Shown: positions 25,277 through 33,075, counted from the first letter of the stretch. The stretch is DNA of 64,000 nucleotides from Actinomadura sp. WMMA1423 (GCF_006547145.1 NZ_CP041244.1:9114001-9178000), one strand, 5' to 3'. Made by a program: numbers and translations. Notes: generated by a model not told the origin, from the sequence alone.

Positions 25277-26169
25277 CGGGCGGCCTCCACAGGTGCGAGC
25301 CGGGGGTCGGTGGGGCGGGGAGCGGCGGGCCGTGGAACGGCGGGCCGGGGGTCGAGCAGGAACGCCTCGGCGAGCCGGGCGTAGTCGCGGGGCCGCTCCT
25401 CCTGGGGATGGTGCGCGGTGTCCGGCAGCACCTCCAGGACGGCGGCGGGCAGCGCGGCGGCCAGGCGGGCCGCGTAGCCGACGTCGGCGAACGGGTCGGC
25501 CGAGCCCCACAGCAGCAGGACTGGGGAGTCGACCTCCGGGAGCAGGGGACCGAGATCCTCGGGCCGGCCGCGCGCCTCGGTATCCGTTCCAAGAGCAAGA
25601 GAAGCTGGGCTGACGCTGTTGCGGAACCGCTCAAGGACAGTGGCCTCCGGAATCATCGCGGGATCGTTCCACTCGTAATGAGCGATGAGATCGCGCATCT
25701 TGTCCGGGGTCGGGCCCGCCCCGCCGTAGTAGGCCGCGCGGATCTCCGCCCCGCCGGCTCCGGGCGCCCCGCCGAGGTCGGCGGGGCGGCTGCCGGTGAG
25801 GACGAGGCGGCCGACGCGGTGCGGTTCGCGCGCCGCGATCAGCAGGGCGACCGACCCGCCGAGGGACTGGCAGACGAAGTCGGCGCGGCGGATGCCCAGG
25901 TCGTCGAGCAGGGCCGTGACGTACCGCGCGTGGAAGGAGAACAGCGGCCGGTCGGCTCGCGGCGCGCCGGAGCCGCCGTACTGCGGCAGGTCCACCAGGA
26001 GGAGCCGGCGGCCTGGCAGCGCCGGGACGAGCGCGGCGAAGTCGGTCCAGGCGGAGCAGCCGGGGCCTCCGCCGTGCAGCAGGACGGTGGGCGCTCCCTC
26101 GCCGAACGCGCGGACCCGCAGCGCGGTGCCGAGCACGGTGTGCCGGGCGCCGTCGGTCGATGCGGTCAT
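25264..26169 (-). CDS. Alpha/beta hydrolase, second meta-cleavage hydrolase type
   Basis: A 301-aa alpha/beta hydrolase: oxyanion segment VLLHGGGPGCSAWTDF (the GGGPG form seen in MhpC/BphD/HsaD enzymes), nucleophile elbow FVCQSLGGSVALL, acid in LLWGSADPFADV and catalytic His in PDTAHHPQEERP. The C-terminus has a Pro/Arg-rich extension (PRPAVPRPAAPRPTDPRLAP). It is the first gene of the transporter/hydroxylase array, 108 bp downstream of a promoter with a GTACTATGTAC site. About 100 bp around 25595-25690 use unusually AT-ending codons for this genome. It differs clearly from the hydrolase at 13749, so the pathway has two such enzymes. Confidence 0.88.
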   Translation of the reverse strand: MTASTDGARHTVLGTALRVRAFGEGAPTVLLHGGGPGCSAWTDFAALVPALPGRRLLLVDLPQYGGSGAPRADRPLFSFHARYVTALLDDLGIRRADFVCQSLGGSVALLIAAREPHRVGRLVLTGSRPADLGGAPGAGGAEIRAAYYGGAGPTPDKMRDLIAHYEWNDPAMIPEATVLERFRNSVSPASLALGTDTEARGRPEDLGPLLPEVDSPVLLLWGSADPFADVGYAARLAAALPAAVLEVLPDTAHHPQEERPRDYARLAEAFLLDPRPAVPRPAAPRPTDPRLAPVEAARCES

Positions 26170-26277
26170 GGAGTGTTCTCCGGTTCTTCCGGCCTCCTCA
26201 CGGAGGCTCCCGGCGGCCCTTCGAGCAGGGCCGCGGTCCGAGAAAGTCGAGCTGAAGCCACGAATAACGGGTGATGC

Positions 26278-26309
26278 GTACTATGTACACTACTTAGGTC
26301 GCACGTCAA
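26278..26309 (-). promoter_or_regulatory. Promoter with GTACTATGTAC operator for hydrolase/ABC array
   Basis: On the minus strand, TTGACG (26304-26309) and CATAGT (26280-26285) are spaced by 18 bp. The -10 is embedded in the near-palindrome GTACTATGTAC (26278-26288). The same -35, spacing, -10 and operator recur at 27285-27316 upstream of the reductase gene. Shared control of both genes is inferred, most likely by the TetR protein encoded at 28576. Confidence 0.65.
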
Positions 26310-26331
26310 TGCCCCGCAAGCGGATTCCGGG

Positions 26332-27279
26332 TCAGAGATCCAGCACCAGCCGGTCGGAGAGGCAGCGCGAGACGCACGGCATCATCGACCTGCCGGCCGC
26401 CCGCTCCGCATCGGTCAGCAGCCCGTCCCGATGGTCCGGAACCCCGGCCAGCACGGACGTCTCGCAGCTGCCGCAGATGCCCTCGCGGCACGCGTTCGGG
26501 ACCTGGATCCCGGCGAGTTCCAGCGCGTCCATCACCGTCTCGAAGGCGCCGACCTCGACGGTCACCCCCGATCGAGCGCACTCCACCGCGAAGGCGGTGT
26601 CCTCGCCGTCCGGCTCCGGGTCGCGCGCGGCGGCGAACCGCTCGACGTGCAGGCTCCCGGCAGGCCACGCCTCGCACCGCCGCTCCACCGCCGCGATCAG
26701 GCCTTCCGGCCCGCAGCAGTAGACCGCCGTGCCCGGCTCGGGCACGCCGAGCAGCGCGTCGAGGTCGGGGCGGCCGTCGCTGTCCTCGGGGACGACGGTC
26801 ACCGCGTCCCCGTACCGGGCCAGTTCGGGCAGGAACGCCATCGAGCTCCGGCTGCGCCCCCCGTAGACCAGCCGCCAGGGGACGCCGGTCCCGGCCGCCC
26901 GCGCGACCATCGGCAGCAGCGGCGTGATCCCGATACCGCCCGCCACGAAGAGGTAGCGCGGCGCGCCCTCCAGCGCGAACCGGTTGCGCGGGCCGCGCAC
27001 CAGCACCGTGCGGCCGGGGCGGAGCTCCTCGTGCACGAACGCCGACCCGCCCCGGCCGTCGGGCTCGTACAGGACGGCGATCCGGTAGGTCCCGGGCGTA
27101 CCGGGCTCTCCGCACAGCGAGTACTGGCGGACCCATTTGCCGAGGTCGAGCTCGAGATGGGCGCCCGGTTCCCAGGGCGGGAGCGGCGCTCCGCCGGGGT
27201 CGGCCAGCGTGACCGACAGGACCCCGGCCGCCTCCCAGGTCATCGAGCGGACGATCAGCTCGCGTTCGTTGTCCAGCAT
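26332..27279 (-). CDS. PDR/VanB-type ferredoxin reductase of Rieske oxygenase
   Basis: A 315-aa reductase of the phthalate dioxygenase reductase family: FMN/FAD barrel (RQYSLCGEPG near residue 49-58), NAD(P)-binding domain (FVAGGIGITPLLPMVARAA near 108-126; YCCGPEGL near 190) and a C-terminal plant-type 2Fe-2S domain (CREGICGSCETSVL plus a later Cys). It passes electrons from NAD(P)H to a Rieske oxygenase, obviously the divergent gene at 27381. Its -10 box ends 7 bp before the ATG, so the mRNA is probably leaderless. Family VanB/OphA1; the oxygenase substrate is unknown. Confidence 0.93.
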   Translation of the reverse strand: MLDNERELIVRSMTWEAAGVLSVTLADPGGAPLPPWEPGAHLELDLGKWVRQYSLCGEPGTPGTYRIAVLYEPDGRGGSAFVHEELRPGRTVLVRGPRNRFALEGAPRYLFVAGGIGITPLLPMVARAAGTGVPWRLVYGGRSRSSMAFLPELARYGDAVTVVPEDSDGRPDLDALLGVPEPGTAVYCCGPEGLIAAVERRCEAWPAGSLHVERFAAARDPEPDGEDTAFAVECARSGVTVEVGAFETVMDALELAGIQVPNACREGICGSCETSVLAGVPDHRDGLLTDAERAAGRSMMPCVSRCLSDRLVLDL

Positions 27280-27284
27280 GGCTC

Positions 27285-27316
27285 GTACTATGTACGGTAC
27301 TTTGCAGACACGTCAA
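27285..27316 (-). promoter_or_regulatory. Promoter with GTACTATGTAC operator for reductase gene
   Basis: Minus-strand TTGACG (27311-27316), 18-bp spacer and CATAGT (27287-27292) overlapping GTACTATGTAC (27285-27295). The reductase ATG is at 27279, only 7 bp after the -10, which predicts a leaderless transcript. The element is nearly identical to the one at 26278-26309. Confidence 0.65.
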
Positions 27317-27326
27317 GAGCCGGGGG

Positions 27327-27357
27327 TTGACAGGGGCAAACTTGCCGTACAAAGTAC
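27327..27357 (+). promoter_or_regulatory. Promoter with GTACAAAGTAC operator for Rieske gene
   Basis: Plus-strand TTGACA at 27327-27332 is followed by GTACAAAGTAC (27347-27357) at the -10 position. The site is the third GTAC-NNN-GTAC element in this divergent region and lies 24 bp before the Rieske start codon. Confidence 0.55.
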
Positions 27358-27380
27358 GTAACATTGTTAAGGAGGCACCG

Positions 27381-28532
27381 TTGACCACCAACGCCACGTC
27401 CCCGGGCCGCCCCCGGTCCGAGCGGCGCCAGCCCGGCCAGGACTGGTCGTCCTGGCCGACCTACGACAGCGCCGTCCTCGGGTTCCGCGACCACTGGTAC
27501 CCCGTCCTGTGGACCGAGCAGGTCGGCAGGAAGCCCGTCGCCGTCACCGTGCTCGGCGAGAGCATCGCCCTCGTCCGCGAGGGCGATGAGATCCACGCCC
27601 TGCACGACCGGTGCCCCCACCGCGGCGTGCCCCTCTCCCTGGGCCGCCGCCAGTTCCCCGGCACGGTCTCCTGCCCCTACCACGGGTGGACCTACGACCT
27701 GAAGGACGGCAACCTCTGCGGCGTCCTCACCGACGGCCCGGACTCGCCGATCAAGGGCCGCGTCAGGGTCCGCACCTACCCCGTCCGGCAGCGCTTCGGC
27801 CTGATCTGGGTCTACATCGGCGACGGGGAGCCCCATCCGCTGAACGACGACCTGCCCGAGGAACTGCGGCACAACGCCCTCGTCATCGGCGGGCGCACCG
27901 ACGTCCGCAAGGGCAACTGGCGGTTCGCGGCCGAGAACGGCTTCGACGAGGGCCACGCCAAATACCTGCACAACACGGCGCTGTGGCGGCTGTTCAAGGT
28001 CATGCCCGCCTGGAACAAGACCCGCGTGGTCGAGCGCGGCGAGTGGCTCGTCCGCGTCCAGGACGAGGTGCACTGGGAGGCCGACATGCCCGGTCTCGGC
28101 CTGTGGACCAACAAGCGCTGGTGGAAGCGCATGCCGCTGCCCGACGCGCCCGGAAAGGCCGAGAAGGCCAACCCCGTGATCAAGGGCCTCGACCTGCCCG
28201 GCTTCGTCTCGATCCGGCTGCCCGGCATCCTCCGCGTCGCCTACCCGCAGTTCATTCACTACGAGTGGTACGTCCCGGTGGATGCGGACAACGTCAGGTA
28301 CGTCCAGCTCATGGTGCGCTTCGAGACCGGCGCCCGCGCGGGCCTGTTCAAGCTCAAGTACCTCGCCGCCGTCCGCTGGCTGTTCCACGGCCAGTTCACC
28401 GCGCAGGACGCCTGGATGGTCGACGTGATGGACGCCCCGCCCGAGAAGCTCTACCGCCCCGACCTCTCGCTCACCGCGTGGCGGCGCAAGGTCGAGCAGA
28501 GCCGGCCGAACGTCCAGCCGTACAAGCGGTAG
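27381..28532 (+). CDS. Rieske non-haem iron aromatic oxygenase, oxygenase component
   Basis: A 383-aa ring-hydroxylating or demethylating oxygenase. The Rieske cluster ligands are Cys78, His80 (CPHRG), Cys98 and His101 (CPYHGW). The mononuclear iron site follows in ENGFDEGHAKYLHN (two His) with an acidic ligand further on. I choose a TTG start at 27381 because AAGGAGG (27369-27375) is correctly spaced. An ATG at 27327 lies inside the promoter. Electrons come from the divergent PDR-type reductase. Length and lack of a beta subunit gene fit the single-component VanA/phthalate-oxygenase class. A TetR gene follows after 43 bp, probably in the same transcript. Confidence 0.92.
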   Translation: MTTNATSPGRPRSERRQPGQDWSSWPTYDSAVLGFRDHWYPVLWTEQVGRKPVAVTVLGESIALVREGDEIHALHDRCPHRGVPLSLGRRQFPGTVSCPYHGWTYDLKDGNLCGVLTDGPDSPIKGRVRVRTYPVRQRFGLIWVYIGDGEPHPLNDDLPEELRHNALVIGGRTDVRKGNWRFAAENGFDEGHAKYLHNTALWRLFKVMPAWNKTRVVERGEWLVRVQDEVHWEADMPGLGLWTNKRWWKRMPLPDAPGKAEKANPVIKGLDLPGFVSIRLPGILRVAYPQFIHYEWYVPVDADNVRYVQLMVRFETGARAGLFKLKYLAAVRWLFHGQFTAQDAWMVDVMDAPPEKLYRPDLSLTAWRRKVEQSRPNVQPYKR

Positions 28533-28575
28533 GCGCTACCCTCGCTCGGGAAAAACCGTCGAGACACGGAGCGGC

Positions 28576-29223
28576 ATGGCCAAGAAGGACACGCGGACGC
28601 TCACCCGCGAACGCATCGTCGAGACAGCCGTGCGCATAGGCGACTCCGAGAGCCTGGACACCCTGACCGTCCGCCGCCTGGCGGGCGAGCTCGGTGTCGG
28701 CGCGATGACCCTCTACAGCTACTTCCGCAACAAGGAGGAGATCCTCGACGCGATGGCCGACCACGTCCTCGGCGGGATGGAGGTCCCTCCCGCCGCGACG
28801 GACGACCCGGTCGACGTCCTCGTGGGATGCGGGCGGGCCTTCCGGGCGATGATGCTCGCCCACCCCTGCGTCGTCCGGCTCCTGTCCACCCGCGTCTCCG
28901 ACAGCATCGACGCCCTGGACGGCGCCATGGAGGCCGTCCTCGCCCGCCTGGAGTCCGCAGGGCTCAAGGGCGCGGACGCCACCCGCGCCTACGGCGTCCT
29001 CATCACCTACGCGCTCGGCTTCTCCGGCTACCAGACGCCCCGCACCTGGGGCGACGACCCGGAGGCCCGCCGCCAGCGCCGCCACTTCTACGCCGGCCTG
29101 CCCGCCGACCGCTTCCCCAGCACGGTGAGGCTCTCCGCGGACCTGCCGACGCTCGCGTCCTCGGACCAGTTCGAGTTCGGCCTCCGCCTGATAGCCCAGG
29201 GCCTGGCTCCCGCCGCGACCTGA
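28576..29223 (+). CDS. TetR/AcrR family regulator of the Rieske locus
   Basis: A 215-aa TetR protein. The DNA-binding domain covers about 10-55 (RIVETAVRIGDSESLDTLTV, then LGVGAMTLYSYFRNKEEIL). The C-terminal domain shares VVRLLSTR, ITYALGFSGYQTPRTWGDD and RRQRRHFYAGLPADRFPS with the TetR protein at 15663, so the two are paralogues. It is the nearest regulator to the three GTAC-NNN-GTAC promoter sites and is the most likely protein to bind them, giving autoregulation through the Rieske transcript. The ligand is presumably the substrate or an early intermediate. Confidence 0.9.
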   Translation: MAKKDTRTLTRERIVETAVRIGDSESLDTLTVRRLAGELGVGAMTLYSYFRNKEEILDAMADHVLGGMEVPPAATDDPVDVLVGCGRAFRAMMLAHPCVVRLLSTRVSDSIDALDGAMEAVLARLESAGLKGADATRAYGVLITYALGFSGYQTPRTWGDDPEARRQRRHFYAGLPADRFPSTVRLSADLPTLASSDQFEFGLRLIAQGLAPAAT

Positions 29224-29304
29224 CCGCTTCGCGGTTCCGGATCCCCGCGCGAGGGCCGGTCGCGAAGCCGTCCGGCATGATGTGGACGGGACGGAGGTGA
29301 CCGG

Positions 29305-29682
29305 ATGTCCGCACTCGGAGGCTCGCTCGAACGCTCCATCATGGACGTGCTCTGGGCCGCGCCCGGTCCGCTGCGCGTCCGCGAACTGCTGGCGGAGCTG
29401 AACGAGACCGCCGAGAAGGCGCTGGCCTACAACACCGTCCAGACCGTGGCCGAGCGCCTGGCGCAGAAGGGGCTCCTGCAACGCACCCCGGACGGGACGG
29501 CCTTCCGCTACGGCCCGACGCGGGCGCGGGAGGAGTACGCGGTCGAGCTGATGATGGACGCGCTGAGCGAGGCCGCGGACCACGGGGCCATCCTGGCGAG
29601 GTTCGCCGAGAGCGTCCCGCCGGAGGACGCCCGGCATCTCCTCGACGCGCTGCGGCGGCGGACCGCCGGCGAGGACGCGTGA
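29305..29682 (+). CDS. BlaI/MecI/CopY family transcriptional regulator
   Basis: A 125-aa penicillinase-repressor-type winged helix (LERSIMDVLWAAPGPLRVREL, YNTVQTVAERLAQKGLLQR, AFRYGPTRAREEYAV). In characterised systems such a repressor is cleaved after a partner membrane metallopeptidase senses a cell-wall signal. The partner is encoded immediately downstream at 29687. Targets other than this pair are not evident, and no beta-lactamase gene is nearby. Confidence 0.92.
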   Translation: MSALGGSLERSIMDVLWAAPGPLRVRELLAELNETAEKALAYNTVQTVAERLAQKGLLQRTPDGTAFRYGPTRAREEYAVELMMDALSEAADHGAILARFAESVPPEDARHLLDALRRRTAGEDA

Positions 29683-29686
29683 TCCC

Positions 29687-30625
29687 GTGACCTGGGTGGC
29701 GGCCGGCCTGGTCGTTTCGGTGGTCCTGCTGGGATGCGCGGCGGGGCCCGCGCTCGACCTGCTCAGGCGCTCGGCCCTCGGGCCGGGGACGGCCATCGCC
29801 TGCTGGTCGGCGGCCCTCGCCGGGACGTTCATCGCCGCCGCGGGCGCCGCCGCGGCGGCCCTGCTCACGCCGCCCGGGCCCGGCCACGGATTCCTGGAGT
29901 GGCTGAGCGACTGCCTGCCCCATCACGGCCGCCTCGCCACGGCCGTCGCCGCCGCCGCGAGCGCCGCCCTCGCCGCGGCCTGCGGCGCCGTGCTCGCCCG
30001 CGGCCTGCCGCGGTTCGGCCGGGCCGTGCGCCGCCGGCGGCGGCACCGGGAGGCGCTGCGGCTGGTCGCCCGCGAGCACCGCCGCCACGCGGACGTCCTC
30101 GTCCTCGACCACCCCGTGCCCGTGGCGTACTCGCTGCCGTCCCGGCACCGCGCGATCGTGCTGAGCACCGGGGCGCTGGAGGCGCTCACCGCCGAGGAAC
30201 TCGGCGCCGTCCTGGCCCATGAGCGGGCGCACTTGCGCCAGCGGCACCATCTGCTGCTGCTGGCGGTGGACCTGGGCCACGCCATGCTGCCGTGGCTGCC
30301 GACCGTCCGGCGCGCGAAGGCGCGGCTGCCGCTGCTGCTGGAGATGGCCGCGGACGACGCCGCGGTCCGCGTCCACGGCAGGAAGGCGCTGGTGGACGCG
30401 CTGCGCCGCCTCTCGGCGGTGCCCGCCGCCGGGGGAGCGCTGGGGGCGGTGGGAGCGCCGGCCACCGGCGCGCCGGCGGAGCGGATGCTGCGGTTGGAAG
30501 CCGCCGACCCCGCGGGGCCGCGCCCCGCCGCCCGGTTCGTGGCCGGCCTCTTCGCGGCGGCGGCGGTCACCGCGCCGCTCCTGGCCGGGGCGGTGGCGAT
30601 CGCCGAACTGGCGAGGACCTGCTAG
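29687..30625 (+). CDS. M56-family membrane metallopeptidase (BlaR1-like protease domain)
   Basis: A 312-aa membrane protein starting at a GTG, 4 bp after the BlaI-type gene. Two or three N-terminal helices (about 3-24, 36-62, 86-106) are followed by a cytoplasmic zinc-peptidase domain with His178-Glu179-x-x-His182 (LAHERAHLRQRHH) and a downstream EMAADDAAVR acidic ligand region. A final helix spans about 285-305. Unlike BlaR1 it has no extracellular penicillin-binding sensor domain, so the signal is unknown. It is the predicted activator of BlaI cleavage. Confidence 0.9.
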   Translation: MTWVAAGLVVSVVLLGCAAGPALDLLRRSALGPGTAIACWSAALAGTFIAAAGAAAAALLTPPGPGHGFLEWLSDCLPHHGRLATAVAAAASAALAAACGAVLARGLPRFGRAVRRRRRHREALRLVAREHRRHADVLVLDHPVPVAYSLPSRHRAIVLSTGALEALTAEELGAVLAHERAHLRQRHHLLLLAVDLGHAMLPWLPTVRRAKARLPLLLEMAADDAAVRVHGRKALVDALRRLSAVPAAGGALGAVGAPATGAPAERMLRLEAADPAGPRPAARFVAGLFAAAAVTAPLLAGAVAIAELARTC

Positions 30626-30650
30626 GGCGGGCCTGGGCTCCGGGTGAAAT

Positions 30651-30682
30651 GAGTGACTTGAGTGACTTGAGTGACTTGAGTG
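30651..30682 (+). repeat. Short 9-bp tandem repeat, GAGTGACTT
   Basis: Three perfect GAGTGACTT units plus a partial fourth in the intergenic region between the M56 gene and the riboswitch. Function unknown. Being untranslated and upstream of the riboswitch, it may lie in the promoter region. Confidence 0.8.
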
Positions 30683-30744
30683 GCGAAGGGCGCGATGATC
30701 TCCTACGCTCCGTAGGAGGCTGCGGTCCGACGTCCCCGCCGGGG

Positions 30745-30885
30745 GCGGCCGGCGGCCACGCCGAATCCCGCGGACGGCTCCGTCCGGGGAACCGGGGACC
30801 CGATCTCCAGGGGTGAATCCGTCCCGGCGGGACGGTAGGGCGACTCCGGCCCGAACCCGACAGCTCACCCGGTAGGCGGTACTGG
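30745..30885 (+). ncRNA. ydaO/yuaA-type c-di-AMP riboswitch
   Basis: The leader of the NlpC/P60 gene carries the conserved blocks of the ydaO riboswitch in order: GGGGAACCGGGGACC (30786-30800), GGGGTGAATCCG (30810-30821), GGGACGGTAGGGCGA, CCCGAACCCGACAGCTCACC (30850-30869) and GGTAGGC (30871-30877). In actinobacteria this class commonly precedes cell-wall hydrolase genes and switches expression off when c-di-AMP is high. The identification rests on primary-sequence blocks. I did not fold it. Confidence 0.88.
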
Positions 30886-30897
30886 AGAGGACGACGC

Positions 30898-31941
30898 ATG
30901 CAGCGACGCGCTGCCAGCCCCCGACCGGCGGCCACCCGCCGGATCGTCACCAGCACGGCATGGACGGCCGCCATCGCGCTGTCCACGGGGCTTCTCACGC
31001 CTGCGCCCGTCCACGCCGAGCCCAAGCCGACGCGCAAGCAGCTGACGGCCCAGCAGGAGAAGCTCGCCGACGAGGCCGAGAAGCTCAGCGAGCAGTACAA
31101 CGGCCTGCGCGAACGCCTCAAGCAGGCCGAGCACGCCGCCAAGGCCGCGAGGACCGACGCCCGGCGCCAGAAGGCGGCCCTGGACGAGGCGCGCGAGCGC
31201 ATGGCGAAGATCGCCGCCGACAGCTACAAGAACGGCCCGGTCGACCCGGCCATCAGCTTCGCCTCTTCCTCCGACCCGCAGGCCGTCCTCGACCAGTCGG
31301 CCACCCTCAACTACTTCGCCAAGCAGAACGACGTCCGCATCACGCAGATGCTCCAGGTGATGCAGGGCGCGGACCGGTCCCGCAAGGCCGCGGAGCAGCG
31401 CGCGGCCCAGGTGCGCGGGCTCACCGAGGAGGCGAAGAAGAAGCGGCGCGAACTGCAGATCAAGCTCAAGAAGGTCGAGAAGCAGCTCGGCACCTTCAAC
31501 GGTCCCGGTTCACGGTCCGGCTCCATCCCCAACATCAGCTCCGGCGGAGCCTCGGCCAAGGCGATGACGGCCGTCCGGGCCGCCCTGAGCCAGCAGGGCG
31601 TGCCCTACTCCTGGGGCGGCGGCAACGCGTCCGGGCCGACCTACGGCACCGCGCAGGGCGCCAACATCAAGGGCTTCGACTGCTCGGGCCTGACCCTGTA
31701 CGCCTACGCGCAGGTCGGCATCACCCTGGGGCACTACACCGGCAGCCAGTACAACGCCGGGACCCACGTGAGCATGAGCCAGCTCAAGCCCGGCGACCTG
31801 GTGTTCTTCCACAGCGACCTGCACCACATGGGCATGTACATCGGCAACGGGAACATGGTCCACGCGCCGCAGACCGGCGACGTCGTCAAGATCGCCCCGA
31901 TCGCCGGCCGGCCCTTCGCCGGGGGAGTGCGCGTCGCCTGA
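30898..31941 (+). CDS. Secreted NlpC/P60 peptidoglycan hydrolase (RipA-like)
   Basis: A 347-aa secreted endopeptidase that should cut peptide stems of peptidoglycan. The signal peptide covers about residues 1-40 (ending PAPVHA). A long coiled coil (about 45-200, rich in Lys/Glu/Ala) precedes a short Gly/Ser linker and the NlpC/P60 domain (about 225-347). The catalytic triad is visible: Cys262 (FDCSGLTLY), His310 (HHMGMYIGN) and His322 (MVHAPQTG). It begins about 20 bp after a c-di-AMP riboswitch, so synthesis is linked to second-messenger level. Role in cell separation or growth is inferred from family. Confidence 0.95.
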   Translation: MQRRAASPRPAATRRIVTSTAWTAAIALSTGLLTPAPVHAEPKPTRKQLTAQQEKLADEAEKLSEQYNGLRERLKQAEHAAKAARTDARRQKAALDEARERMAKIAADSYKNGPVDPAISFASSSDPQAVLDQSATLNYFAKQNDVRITQMLQVMQGADRSRKAAEQRAAQVRGLTEEAKKKRRELQIKLKKVEKQLGTFNGPGSRSGSIPNISSGGASAKAMTAVRAALSQQGVPYSWGGGNASGPTYGTAQGANIKGFDCSGLTLYAYAQVGITLGHYTGSQYNAGTHVSMSQLKPGDLVFFHSDLHHMGMYIGNGNMVHAPQTGDVVKIAPIAGRPFAGGVRVA

Positions 31942-31971
31942 CCGCGAGGCCGCCGCCCGCGCCCGGGTCTC

Positions 31972-33075
31972 CTAGGCGGTGAGGTGCTCGTCGAGGTACC
32001 AGCCGTAGGGGCCCGGGGCCGTGCCCGCCGCCGCGCGGGGCGCGTAGTGCCGGGCGTAGATCGCCGCGACCAGCTCGCCGCGGCTGCGCACGCCGGCCTT
32101 GCCGAACACCGCCTTGAGGTGGTCCTGCACCGTGAACGGTGAGATCCCCAGGGCGGTGGCCATCTGCCGGGTGCTGTGCCCCTGGGCGGCGAGGCCGGTG
32201 ATCTGCCGCTCCCGGGGCGTCAGCCCGTACGCGCCCGCGATGACCTCGCTGAGTACCGCGGGCCTGGCCCCCTCGATGATGACCGCCACGCGGTCTCCGG
32301 CTCCGTCCCCGCCGGACGCCGGTGAACCGTGCAGGACCACCCAGCGCCCGTCCCTGGCGGGCAGGGCCGCCCTGGCCAGGCCGTCACCGCCGGCGGCGGC
32401 CGCCGCCACGGCCCGCAGCGCGCTCGGCAGCCGCCCCCGGTCGTCGACGGCCTCCAGCCATGCCCGCGCGTCCGCGCTGCTGACCTCGACCTCGCCCGAC
32501 CCGGTCACCAGCAGCATGCCCGGCGGGTGGTCGAGGCCCTCGGGGGCGGCGAGCGCGGCGCGCAGCAGCGTGAGCCGGAACAGCTCGGCGATCGGCGTGG
32601 AGACCGCCGCCAGCAGCGCAAGCTCGTCATCGGTGAACGGCGGCGCGGGCGCGCGCCGGTAGAGGGTGAGCGAGCCCCAGCAGCCCTCCCGCGAGCGCAG
32701 GACCACCCGCGCCTCGTCAGTGACGTCCAGCCCGCGCAGCAGGACCCGGTAGCGCCGGGCCTGCGAGAGGTCCCCGCCGGTGGCGCGGTGCAGGCTCGCG
32801 ACGGGCGAGGCGGCCGCCGCGAGCTCGGCGTAGCCGTTGGGGTCGCCGCCCTGGAACTCCAGGCCGAACAGGACGCGCTCGCGCTCGACCGCCCCCCGCG
32901 CGTCGAGCCCGCTGACGAAGCAGCTGGTCCACAGCAGCGTCGCCGGGTCGACCGTGGAGACGGCCGCGATGTCGTACCCGACCGCGCGGCGCAGCAGGCG
33001 GTCGACCTCGGCGCGCACCCGGGTCAGATCGTCACCGCGCGCGGCCAGCCGGTGGATCCGGTCCAGGAGTTCCAT
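31972..33075 (-). CDS. LuxR-type regulator with GAF-like sensor domain
   Basis: A 367-aa regulator. The N-terminal half (about 10-180) reads like a GAF-type domain (AVGYDIAAVSTVDPATLLWT, CWGSLTLYRR, FTDDELALLAAVSTPIAELF). The C-terminal 65 residues are a LuxR helix-turn-helix (LTPRERQITGLAAQGHSTRQ, then GISPFTVQDHLKAVFGKAGV). Start taken at 33075 (MELLDRIHRLA); an upstream ATG at 33111 has no added domain. It is divergent from the hemerythrin gene across 144 bp and may control it, with sensing of a small molecule, oxygen or NO possible but unproven. Confidence 0.88.
   Translation of the reverse strand: MELLDRIHRLAARGDDLTRVRAEVDRLLRRAVGYDIAAVSTVDPATLLWTSCFVSGLDARGAVERERVLFGLEFQGGDPNGYAELAAAASPVASLHRATGGDLSQARRYRVLLRGLDVTDEARVVLRSREGCWGSLTLYRRAPAPPFTDDELALLAAVSTPIAELFRLTLLRAALAAPEGLDHPPGMLLVTGSGEVEVSSADARAWLEAVDDRGRLPSALRAVAAAAAGGDGLARAALPARDGRWVVLHGSPASGGDGAGDRVAVIIEGARPAVLSEVIAGAYGLTPRERQITGLAAQGHSTRQMATALGISPFTVQDHLKAVFGKAGVRSRGELVAAIYARHYAPRAAAGTAPGPYGWYLDEHLTA

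Noticed and set aside
27327..27380. ATG start at 27327 for the Rieske oxygenase
   Set aside because: It overlaps the -35 box and operator and has no ribosome-binding site. TTG at 27381 has AAGGAGG at proper spacing.
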